A program made the position numbers and the translations under genes. Positions 1 through 10,722 of a stretch of 64,000 nucleotides of DNA are shown in pieces. Source of the stretch: Prostheceraeus crozeri. Lineage: Eukaryota > Platyhelminthes > Polycladida > Euryleptidae. Each line of letters starts with the position of its first letter. Position 1 is the first letter of the stretch. The notes under the pieces were generated by a model. The model made no database searches. It was not told where the DNA came from and was given only the letters and a program-made list of their open reading frames with translations. Location of the stretch: the NCBI GenBank assembly GCA_907163375.1, contig CAJQUW010007737.1:372001-436000 (forward strand), read 5' to 3'.

Positions 1-2480
1 TCCACCGAGTACCGGTGCCTCAATAATTGACATTCCTCATGTCTACATTTCATTTGATGACTAGCATCAGTCAACACCTTCACTCATGCTTGTAGGAAAC
101 CTCAATTAAGGAGAGGTGTGTGATGCTCCACTCACAGGAGAAATCAGGGACGCGCGTGTAGGCTACATGGGAATAAAAAGGCAAAATCGCCAAAATCACG
201 GTGGGAGGGGAGCTCGCCATCTCTTGCCTGAAACCCATGGATTGCATCGTCGGGCAAGGTGAATTCGTAGACGTCCACCAAAATGAATACGATTTAACAC
301 AGCAGTCAACTCGTGGAGTTCAGAGAATGGTACACAAGAAACTCTAGGCCTCCTGACACTAGGTCCATGCATACACGTGAGGTAAATTTAAGTCTAGAGA
401 AAAGTGTGTAGTTATCAAGTTGAACATTATTTATAGTATTTTCATGCAGCATCTCCACATCTACACTGATTGTCGGCTACACTATTAAAAGAAACCGATT
501 TATCGCCGCTCTGACGATTTAACTTTTGAAACAGGTATCAATTGCATTGTTGCTGACATAAAGCTGTTGCACACGAGTGGGGTCGCAGCTCCACCTCCAC
601 CAGGTTAAAAAACCACAGTAATTGCCGCTATTCCTCAATACAAATAAAGTTCACTCCATCGCTAAAGAATGAGAAGTGGATGACTTGCAATTCCGTACCT
701 GTATGCCTTGCATTGGACAGTAACCCGTGGGGAAAGAGTGGTTTAATAACTACAATGATTTCGAAAATGAGAAATTACATCTTGTGTGACTCATGTTTAC
801 CGAAATTAATGACAGCATTAATGTTGAATGGAATTCCGAAATTCAATAACACTTCCATGCACTCAGAACAACTTTATACTCTGAATGCATCTCTTCCTAA
901 CAACTCGGACCTTTCACTCTTAAAAAAGTTTCTTTATCAGATAGCGCATTACATCTTTTGATGTTGTTTAATGTTTATAATAGGTGCCGTCGTTTCTGAA
1001 ACATAATGCACGACATTTTTATCAAGTAAATATTTCTGAAAGGTTTATTACGCACATCAACTTGTGATCACAAATACCAACAGAACACAACCAACTATTC
1101 ATTATCTTATTGAATAGGCACATGTTAGAGTCAAAAGACGGAGTCACAATGGGACTCCTGATTGGTCTATCGGCCTGTATAAAATTGATAGTTGCAATAA
1201 ACCTCCAGCACAAATTCTAAATCCGGGCCGGACAGCTGTGATGCATCCTTTTCTTGCCGTCCAGCTTCCATCGGGTTAAAACTTAAGATGCGAACAATTG
1301 ACTGGTCAAACTGTAGCTATGTTGTTAAATGAAGACAAAGGAAGCAAAGGAATAAGATTTAGACAACTTTTCAAATGATTAAAAGAAAAATGATTGATGT
1401 GGAAGAGAATCGACTACAATTTTGACATACTTTACAAGGAGAGCTCTCTGCTTCTGATGTTCCAAGAGACCGAAATTTAACTAAGCTAATAAAACAATTG
1501 CCATCATCAAAATGATTGAATAACCAAGTCCTCTTCACAACAGTGACATGCTTTAGTCGGTTTTTTCACTGATCAACTGATCGGAAATGAGAATCAATAA
1601 TAAACGCTTAATTTCTAACAATGCGTTATATTGATCGCACGTTGGTCATATCAAATAGCACCTTCATAAAAAATCTACATCAATCATCATCATCATCAAA
1701 AAATCATCATCAAAATCTACCTTCAAAATCGCGAATGAATTAGTCCAAATGGATCTGACCCTTTTCTATCATTTCTGGATGACATGCTTCACACGTAGAA
1801 GCCGAATGTCAGCGTACTATACATGTGCATGCCGTTGTGATTGAAAATTCAGCACCAGCTGCAGATCCCCTAATTTTGAAAATATCATCATTTATGTTCA
1901 ATCAATTTGTTTAGGATGTTTAAACAATTCTTCGCACAGTCTATTCAAACGATGTTATTCTCAAAATGTGAGAGATTGATCATACCAATCGTTCAAAACA
2001 GAGCATAAAGTTGCTTAATTAAGTCGATTTTATATTCTTTCTTGCGAATTCATGCACCATGTTTTCCATAGCGCTATTTAGAGACATAAATATCCTGATG
2101 TGTTTCTTGTAAATCAGAGCTTTGCTGCTCAATTCAATTATCTTGATGTTGACATTCATTACTGCGAACATCCTCTAATAGCAATGGGAAAGTTCTGTTA
2201 CTGCCTATTTTTCCTATAAAGCATTTGAAAGAAACAACCCGTATCATGCCCTTAGCTAACCCTGATGTGTGAAATGCCCTGAGGCAGCCCTGACCTAACC
2301 CAAGCCCTTAGCCAACCCGAAGCTACCCCTGATTCAGAAAAAGCTGTAATTGCTAAAAAATTGAGCTTTTAAGCAATTTTCTGGAGAAATCATGCAGCGA
2401 TCAGTGCTTCCAACCAGAAAAGATAAAAAGTATGGTTGCCCAAAAATACCCCTGATACCCTTAAGGGCCCCTTACCGGAC
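1..2480. other. No gene recognised
   Basis: Short open frames here show no recognisable domain, and no splice-bounded exon or terminal-repeat element was found. The only low-complexity feature noticed is a small ATC-rich run near 1680-1710. Confidence 0.5.
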
Positions 2481-2489
2481 CCTGAGAAG

Positions 2490-4165
2490 ATTTAGCAGCG
2501 GGTCATGCCTGCAGCTCACTCTACTCCTCTTTAAACAAGCCGTACCAGCCTACCACTCAACGCATCTACAGCGTCTCCGGACATGACCACCTCGTTCTTA
2601 GAGAGGCTAAAGTCCACGTCACTGACACTACCCGAGCCATCGCCTACCAAACCCACCTCAACTTGATCATCACGGAGCGTGGACCGACAGTATACTTGGA
2701 TTGGACGGAATACGGGATCTTATTTAAGTACAACCTCGCGCTGATACTGTCTCTGACTCCACAGTCGCTGTCTCCGAACCTAACTCACCTCATCCACAAG
2801 TGCGCCAGGAACCAAGGAGGAATGAAGGTTGAACCTGTCACGCTAGAAGTCACTTGCGAACCGATCTTCCGCAAGGCTCGTCCGATACCCTTCGGACTTC
2901 GAGACGCAGTTCGACAAAACATCAAGGACTTAGCCGACAAGGGAATCCTTCGACCGGTACAGTCGAGCTCCTGGGCCACCCCCATTGTCACGCCTCTCAA
3001 GAATGATGGACAGGTGCGCATCTGTGGAGACTACAGGGTTACGGTAAACCCATACAACAAACTGCAACAACCTTTAGCAAACTGCGAACACAACCCTCAA
3101 AGTGGAAGACATGTTCCAAGGACTTACCGGGTCCAAGGTGTTCTCCAAGGTGGATACCCGGAGGTATTCTTGACCACCAGTGCAACAGCAGACTTCACTC
3201 TGTGGGCTTTGAGAAGATTTTTCGCAAGGGAAGGTGTTCCACAAGTAATGGTTAGCGACAACGGCACCCAGTTCACGTCGGAGACACTTCAAACTTGGCT
3301 AAAGTCAATAGGCTGTCACTCTGTCTTCACCGCACCAAGGCACCCTCAGTCGAACGGTTTGGCTGAGAACATGGTCAGGAGCCTGAAGACTGCAGTGCAA
3401 GCACAAGCTCCTGAGACATTGAGCGACCTCTGGAAAGCGGTGGACACGTTTCTTCTGCAGTACCGCAATGCTAGACACGCGACTACAGGGAAGACTCCAT
3501 CATCCTTACTTCACGGGAGAACAGCTCGCACATGCGCCAATGTCGACACGACCGATGTCACTTTCTTTCGTGGCAACGACAACCGTCTCACAAGAGGAAT
3601 TTTGCTGAACGGAATCGGAAGTCGAATGTGCAACATCCTCGACCAGTCTGACGGAAGTCTTCATCGGCGTCACATTGACCAGATCTCCGTGACTGTCCCT
3701 GTGTCAAGTTCGTCTCCTCCACAGCATTTACCGCAAGGTCCAACGCCTCATCAGCTAGCGCCTCAGTCACCGTCTCAACAGCCTTATCCTCAGCCTCACT
3801 CGTCTTCACCTCAGCCTCCAAAGTCTCCTGACTACGTTGCAACCACTCCAACGCGTTCTGACCTTCCTCAACGACACGTTCCTGCAACTCCTCCTCGTCT
3901 CGAGCTTCCTGCTTCTCTTCCTCGACCTGTACCTGACACTTTACTTCCTAGCTCCTCTCACCACCGCTCTGTTCGTCTTTCCAGCACGTTAGACACACGG
4001 GGTTCACCCCAGCACACACGGCGCAGTTCGCGATCCCGAAGGCCACCCGTCTGGTCCTCCGACTACCAAACCAGCTGAGTCCATCTTCGAGCCCTGAAAT
4101 TCAAAGGTCGTGCGGAGAAGTCAAAGGTGTTCCTTTCTGCGACATCAATCTGAAGAAGGAGGAAC
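2490..4165 (+). mobile_element. Ty3/gypsy-like LTR retrotransposon fossil (pol remnant)
   Basis: This is an old, broken copy of a Ty3/gypsy-family element. Recognisable parts, in order, are the segment leading into reverse transcriptase with its first part (around 2840-3060, including the phrase SSWATPIVTPLKNDGQVRICG), then an integrase core and C-terminal part (around 3210-3690, including VSDNGTQF and HPQSNGLAE), then a proline- and serine-rich tail. A purine-rich tract at 4152-4164 followed by TGTGACAG at 4166 is the expected layout of a polypurine tract and the start of a 3' LTR. No 5' LTR was seen. Most of pol is missing and there are at least two breaks, so it cannot be active. Confidence 0.85.
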
Positions 4166-4189
4166 TGTGACAGTCGCACTTGTGCTCGC

Positions 4190-6470
4190 TAATGAGAGCT
4201 ACTTCTGCAACGCGTGCTTTGAGAAAATGCTGATGAGTAAAAGAGAGACGAATCCAAAGATATAAGAGGAATCTGCATTATTTGCCACCATTGTAGACAT
4301 TGGTTGGGATATGAATGCGTACATTCTAGACTAACACTCACGTGATTGATATTAAAAACTGCTTGTGCATGCGATATCTGCATCTTTCGACCCAGTAAAT
4401 ACGGCTAGAACATTCATGGCTCTTCTCCGACAATGCACAGCATTTCTGCAGGGATCAAATTATGCCGAACGGTGTTTCTGATGCGACGCATTCATGATTG
4501 TACGCCTGCAATGCATTTGGTTTAGCAATGTGCTTCACTGCCATGAGTATCAACAAAATGCCAGTGTAATTTTGATCATTGAGACTTAGCAGACTATCAA
4601 TAGCTACTCGTTGCTCATGAGAAATCTAGCCTGAACTTGACCGGTTTATCACCAGATCTAATGTACTAGCTAGACATTAAATTAGATGTATCGATATTAG
4701 TGAACTTGACTAAACATGTCTGGATACCTCATGTGATCTGGCGATGAACGGGTGAAGTTGAGGATGGATTTCACATGCACATCAGTGGACAACTAGCCAC
4801 ACAGGTTTGCCTTTTCATAGACCGACCTATAGACATGGACCCAAAAGCTCATAATTGATTGGGCTACTCAATGAGAAGAAAGCATGCAACTTTTAAAAAC
4901 AGGTATAATGTAATAAGTTTACAACAAAGCGAATATGCTAAAAATGCTAGAAGTCATATTAAAAGAGAAAAGTCACGTCAGTTTCTGCTCGCTAAAGGTT
5001 TCTTTTTTTTCTTAGGTGAATGTTTCGCCGTTTCTGGTTCCTGAAATGAGAGATTATATTAGTTGGGATATGCATGCAGTGCAGCTCATTCAAAAGATGA
5101 AACAATCATTTGAAAATGTAAAACAGCAGAAGGAACATCAATTATTTTATGAATGTCTTGACTATAAGGCAGGGCATGGTATGTAAATAAGGCTTAGCAA
5201 TATCAAGGTCCACTTGCAATTTCTCAAATAAAATTATAAGGCTCTACCATAATACGCTCTACATAATATGAAAATGTAATGTGATTGATCTATTTATTCA
5301 AAATCAAAATAAATTTTTTGAGGTCCGTTGATCCAAAAACAGCTTTCCCTTGTATGCTATTGAAGTCGTTCAAAATACGGCAGCTTGAAATTGATCTTTG
5401 TGCGGAATAAATAAATGCTACTTAGTGCTTGGGTTGATACTGAGTAACATGCTTGCTGTACTGCTTAAGAAAATTGAGATGCGTTTCACAAGCTTCTTCC
5501 CCGCTGTGGTTGTCAAAAGGGTGTAATGTTTATCGCCCACAACGCATTTATCCGCAGTGTAATGACATATGCATTCACGTGTTTTTGTAATGCATCTGAT
5601 TACTTGCTGCATGACACTTCGCATTGAAAGAATAGTTTTCCAGATAATTGGTTCTTCTCTTGATGAGAAGGAATCCGTTTTGGATTCTACCAACAAAATG
5701 TTTGAAATTGCTTCGTTCCATTGAAAAATATGACACTCAACACTTTGGACGCTGTTCAATGTATGACCTATTCAAAATATGTCAATGAGATCGGCTGGTG
5801 CACTTCAACCACCTGGAATATCCTCCTAGTGATTTCTGCAACAACAGTAAGTGACTTGAAAAACAGCTTCTCATAGCCTTCTTTTAAAAGAGAGAGAGAT
5901 TTCGGATGAAGGGAGACCAATACCTAATCTGACCGCTCAACACAGACTAAGAAACAATGTGTCTTCACTATAGAACACTCAACACACCCGTGAATGTGTG
6001 GCTGCGAGAAATTGAGTGACTTTTGTTATCGATGTATGCTGCTCAGTACTAATAAGTCACCTATCTACACTACAACCGGATAATCTACAAAAATTCCATC
6101 ATGTACTGAACTTAGAATTGCGTATTTATAACTTGAACTGATCAAACTCTTCAATTTTTCTTCCGTTTTTTCCATGTCCGTGACACACTAAACATTTTAG
6201 CTGCATGGAAGACAGTTTCAAGCAGGCTAACACATGATGCTACCTATCAGGTCAGATGGCTGCGCAAAGTAAAATTTTTGGGAACTATTGAAGGCAAAAA
6301 TGAATCAGACCAATGTCATTTTCATATCACGCTACTCGAGGTTGAGAGGCAAACTAGGAGATATGTTGCTAGATGAAAACTTACGACAATGTTGACAACA
6401 AAGGTCTGTCGCAGTATATTGAATTTCTAAAGAGAGGGACAACTATTAAGTCAATAAAAGACACCAACAC
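4190..6470. other. No gene recognised
   Basis: The stretch holds only short open frames. The longest is 113 codons on the minus strand at 5418-5759; it has no recognisable domain and no flanking splice signals that I could support. I see no repeats with clear ends. Confidence 0.5.
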
Positions 6471-6480
6471 CATTGATTCC

Positions 6481-6546
6481 CCCGACCTAGGAATCGAATC
6501 AAGTCCTCGGAGGAGACGAGCTCGCACCTTCTTCACTAGGCCACGC
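6481..6546 (-). repeat. tRNA-derived SINE head or tRNA pseudogene
   Basis: Read on the minus strand there is an A-box-like GTGGCCTAGTGAAGAAGG (6527-6544) followed by a B-box-like GATTCGATTCC (6490-6500), the internal RNA polymerase III promoter arrangement of tRNAs. The spacing is slightly short and I could not fold a full cloverleaf with a paired acceptor stem. A SINE head or tRNA pseudogene is therefore more likely than a working tRNA gene. Confidence 0.5.
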
Positions 6547-7075
6547 TGAAGGTTTCGTCAGAACCTAACTCTAATCTTTGTGGCTACGGTAGCCGGTAAA
6601 TCTTCTTCCGAAAAGGGTGAATGAAACCATTATAGTGAATAAATGCGAGGGTTATGCTTCATGGAATAAATCAATTTCAATAAAACTAACAACCTGAGGT
6701 TGTATTGTAGTAGTCAACATCGAGGAAACGCCTCCTTACACAACTGATTTTGTGCAAAATGTCGCTGACCTATAAAAACACCTAAAAGATTAAAAGTATT
6801 GATAAGCTACACGCAAACATCATTGTTTTACTTAAAATCAACTTTCCCAATATTTTGATATCGATTTAAGCAGGTAAACTAAGAATTTGTAAAATGGATT
6901 CACTGGATTCCCTAAGGTCTCAGAGGAGATGAAAAAGCTCAGGTGTCTGGGGATTAAATATTCGTAAGTCAACTCTGTTTAAATGTTGCGAAATATCAAC
7001 CATCGAACACCGAAAAACACTGGAATACATTATCTTTGCAAATTAATCCGCTAGACAGAATAACAGCGTTCTTAC

Positions 7076-7156
7076 TTTTGGATTGCCTGGTTCAGGAAGG
7101 ACGTTCTCGGAGGCTGGAGAGGATGGTCTAGAGGACCCCTGTGTACACACTGAACC
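7076..7156 (-). CDS. Candidate extra kinesin-5 tail exon (b)
   Basis: On the minus strand an acceptor (TTTTTATAG) precedes an 81-base open segment that ends at a GTAAGA donor. It starts and ends in phase 0. It encodes a Ser/Pro-rich stretch that includes QGSSRPSSPASENVLPEPGN, a composition typical of disordered kinesin tails. Its phase matches exon candidate (a) at 8562-8609 and the alternative donor of kinesin exon 11 at 10564. I could not find a convincing terminal exon with a stop codon further along, so the transcript end is unknown. It could also belong to another minus-strand gene. Confidence 0.4.
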
Positions 7157-7711
7157 CTATAAAAAGAAAAAATCTGATCACTTAAGTCTTATACATGTTC
7201 ATTATAGAGGAAAACAACAACAATAAAACTTCTTGAAACGCATCGTAACGTGGAGTTAAAATCGCAATTAGTCAAATCTAAGGTCTTATGCAGGCAAGTC
7301 TCACGGAAAATAATGATAATAATTTGCTATAATCGACGTCAAGCTTCGAAACGAATGGTTTAGAAATGACGTATCGAGATAGCAACTGTCTGTTTTTTAG
7401 TTGAACTAACGAATACTTTCATTCATTTTGTTTTATTTATCCGAAGTCACTGAAAAAATGAAGCTTTAACGACACTACCACCCCTCCGGGAGCTTGGACG
7501 GAACTCACAACGAGATCACCAGACAACAATGCCACGGCATCCATTGATTACTTTAACTCAATCAAACATGAAATTGAGAACATGGAATATGAACCATCCT
7601 GAAATACCTGACTGAATGAATTATAGTCAGGCCTAGAATTAGATAATCGCTAATCTGGACCTATTGATCCCAGTCACGAGACCTCGGTAATCAGTCACAT
7701 TCATGAATTTG

Positions 7712-8415
7712 ATTATTATAGCTAATCTAACCGCCAATCTACACGGTCTGAGAATAGACACCACAAAAACAAAGTGCATGTTTAACAACTGATGTAGACG
7801 GTCGAAAATAAAAATAAATGGAAAAGAGATCGAGGAAACCGAAGACTACATATATCTCGGACAGCGATTCAACCTCAAAAAAAGGAACGAAGAGAAGGAA
7901 GTATCGAGGAGGATAGGTATAGCGTGGGACGCTTTCAACAAACATCGAGACATTTTCACCAGCTGTCTGCCTATCTCTGAAGCGGAAGGTACTCGAGTCA
8001 TATGCAATACCAGCAGTAATCTACGGTGCCGAAACTTGGACAATGACAAAGAAGACGGAACAGAAGATCAAAGCTAAACAAATGAAGATGGAAAGAAGAA
8101 GTTTGAAGATAGGCAGGAAGACGAACGAATGGGTGCGAAGAATGACAAAGGCCAGGGACGCACTACAAAAGGTGAAGGCAAGAAAGTGGCAGTGGGCAGG
8201 ACACATTGCCCGAACGGAAGACAGTAAAATGGACCCAAAGAGACCATGGGAAGGAAAACGAAGAAGAGGAAGACCGCTAAGAAAGTGCCATGAAGAAACT
8301 GTGCTGTTCTGCAACACAATTAACTGGCCACAATTAGCTCGAGACAGAAGGTGGTGGAATACTGAGGCCTTCGCCCTGCAGTGGGCAGATATGGGCTAAT
8401 GATGATGATGATGAA
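7712..8415 (+). mobile_element. RTE-type LINE, 3' end of ORF2 (broken)
   Basis: The translation matches the C-terminal end of RTE-clade reverse transcriptases. It shows RIDTTKTKCMF, then EIEETEDYIYLGQRF, then AVIYGAETWTMTKKTEQK, then KWQWAGHIAR, and ends in WADMG at 8399. The copy has an in-frame stop near 7789 and a frame change around 7970-8040, so it is dead. It ends in a (TGA/ATG)n run at 8398-8413, the short-tandem tail usual for RTE elements. The 5' part (endonuclease and RT core) is absent, as expected for 5' truncation. Confidence 0.8.
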
Positions 8416-8561
8416 CCACCAATGGTGTCACCAAGTGTTCCAGAGAAAGCAAAAATACTTATCGTTCATGAACTAATTATAAAAATCTTGATGAAAAGAA
8501 CAAATAATTATACATGTATAACATAGTAACGCATCAATTTCTGTGAAGATAGCTGACTTAC

Positions 8562-8609
8562 TTTTGAATTTCTATCCTGATCTTTAGTCGAGACACTTCC
8601 ATTGGAGTC
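8562..8609 (-). CDS. Candidate extra kinesin-5 tail exon (a)
   Basis: On the minus strand an acceptor ending CTTTAG precedes a 48-base open segment ending at a perfect GTAAGT donor. It encodes DSNGSVSTKDQDRNSK in phase 0 at both ends. It could be spliced in frame from the alternative donor of kinesin exon 11 (GTAAGT beginning at 10564) and onward to the 7076-7156 candidate. The fit of three independent phase-0 boundaries is the main support; there is no homology support. Confidence 0.4.
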
Positions 8610-8639
8610 CTAAAGGTCGATAAAATAATTACTTCCCTT

Positions 8640-9239
8640 ATAACTGCGCATGGAAAAACGTGCTTATGTAACAATCCTGTTTCTACAGAACAGGTTAAAA
8701 TTTTCGAAAATGATGTGAGACCGAAACTATCATGCAAACATTCGTACGGACACTGAAGTGACTTATTTTCTAAGTATGCTTTACTCAGTGTAGGAGCCGA
8801 TCATTCTTTTAATTTGATGAATTGATAGAAAATACCACTCAAGTACTTGTAAAACATGTCTGATAAAATCAATTTACCACTATCTTGATTGATCTTTTTT
8901 CCTTTTCTTCCGGGGTATCTGGATATAGATAAAACAGGATGTGTTTCTCTTGGTAGCGTCAGCTTCACACAAAGGTGAACACATATAAAGATGCACTGAT
9001 AGCTGTGTAATCAGAAGTCCACGTTGTTCATAATTACAAGTGTTGACAGACGTTATCATTACATACCTGAGTATCAGACCTACCATTCTACCCGTTGATC
9101 TGCTTCACAACAGCACAAGTCTGCTACTAGGTAGACGATACGATGCATGGGACTCATTGGTCTTGTTGAAATAAAAAATGAGCCTAGGTTGAATGGGGTT
9201 AATCAGGATAAAATCCGGAGATAATCGCAATCTATCAAT
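8640..9239. other. No gene recognised
   Basis: No domain-bearing frame, exon-like segment or bounded repeat was found between the candidate exon at 8562-8609 and the repeat cluster at 9265. Confidence 0.4.
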
Positions 9240-9264
9240 CCTTGCAAGGTCGAGACCTTGCTAG

Positions 9265-9475
9265 GGAATTTGCCAGATTTTGGACATAGCGCTAGGGTAG
9301 TGCTAGGCTAGCACTAGGATAGTTGTTATCTTTGTTAATACGACAGCCTAGCGCTAGGTCTCAGACATAGTGCTGGCCTAGCGCTACCCTCTTGCTACCT
9401 TTACTAATACGGAAGTTGCTGCTAGGCTAGCACTAGGGTAGTGCTAGGCTAGTGCTATCTCTATTAATACGGCCC
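9265..9475. repeat. Cluster of CTAG-core palindromic repeats
   Basis: Short units of the type TAGCGCTAGG and TAGCACTAGG recur many times in both orientations. Longer pieces also recur, such as a segment ending TAATACG (three times). The cluster ends in CGGCCCC. The layout suggests a small non-autonomous element or a degenerate satellite. I could not define ends or a target duplication. Confidence 0.5.
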
Positions 9476-10522
9476 CAGAGCATTCATGAAGTGAACATTT
9501 TTTTTAAAAATTTACAGAATTACTAATTAACAACAAGTAAGAAATTGTCTTTGCGGATTATAAGGATATGAGAAGTTTGATGCTTATCTCTAATCCAACA
9601 ACTCTTTACATTGCATATCAACAACAAATAGGCCTACATAAATTTCATTCACAGATATCGCAACCCACGACTTTTGACTAGGTCTACAGAGCTGATATTT
9701 CGAATGTCAAACTGATAAGTTTAGATAATCCATATGTATCTGTTTTACTAAGCTGTGCACACAAACTTTTCTGAGTGTGTTGGTGACTTATGAATTTATA
9801 ACCCACATGTATTTTGTATTTATTGTATTTTGATATGAGTATGCTGCATCAATGATATATACCGTGCTTGAAAAAATATAGATTAATCTGTATTAGTAAT
9901 TTGTAAACTAGAAATGCTTTTCGAAAATCTCCGATAACACCAGGGAGGAATGACACCAAAATTGTAGATCAATCCTCCAGAAAGAAATCAGAGATTGTAT
10001 TGTGGTGGATCCTTTTTACTCTGAAAGCATGGAGATTACCTTGCCATGATATTAGCTTTTTCGTGTCAATTCAAATTCTTCGCCATCATCACAACAGCTG
10101 TAACATTCACTAAACCGCTTCAATAAATATTCGAAACATACTATCATATACATGTAATCACAATGTTGACTTTTCAAAGGAGCATCGCTTCAAAATACAT
10201 GTCTTCAAAACAAAGACGGAATATGAAATATCCGTCTTAGGATCCTTATGATATATTTCTTGTAGGCTATGTAGATGATTTTAAGACTCAAATATCGACA
10301 GGCATCATGAACAAGAGTGCGTTCAATTTATCGGGAAATAAACAAATAAAATATTCGAAATCACGCCGTTTGTTGTCCATAAAGCTGCACATGTAATTTA
10401 TAAATGAGCTAATATTGAGATAGTAATCACGCCAAGGGTGGGGTTTTTCGCTATTAATGCAAGTGAATCAATGGGGAAGTCCAGTCCGGCCTAACTTGAA
10501 AATGTCAAGTCAGCACTCCTAA

Positions 10523-10722
10523 TTAAAATTGAAGCTCCCTCACCATGACGCCGTTCACACTTACAATTCCGGAGCTGTGACGCCGCCGGTCTTCATTGAG
10601 TTGACATGAAGCTTCCACCTCCTCTCTGTCCAAGCGAGCTCTGAATTCCTGTAATCTTGACATTGGTGATGTATGTGACAGAGTACGGGGATAGAGAAAT
10701 TCTCGCCGTGCGGGGGTTCTTC
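10523..10722 (-). CDS. KIF11: KIF11 exon 11: BimC box and tail
   Basis: The acceptor TTTTCAG precedes the exon; its first two bases complete Gly912. It encodes the BimC box [20 protein letters not shown], the conserved kinesin-5 tail motif phosphorylated by Cdk1 to load the motor on the spindle, then a basic and acidic tail, and a TAA stop at 10523-10525. A consensus GTAAGT donor begins at 10564, in phase 0, so some transcripts may leave this exon after residue 964 and continue into downstream exons. Confidence 0.9.

Noticed and set aside
6722-6770. Possible 30-base minus exon (VSDILHKISC) after 7076-7156
   Set aside because: The acceptor and a GTAAGG donor exist, but the segment is too short and has no support beyond phase.
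8021-8319. Minus-strand frames with hydrophobic stretches
   Set aside because: They are antisense shadows of the RTE LINE frame.
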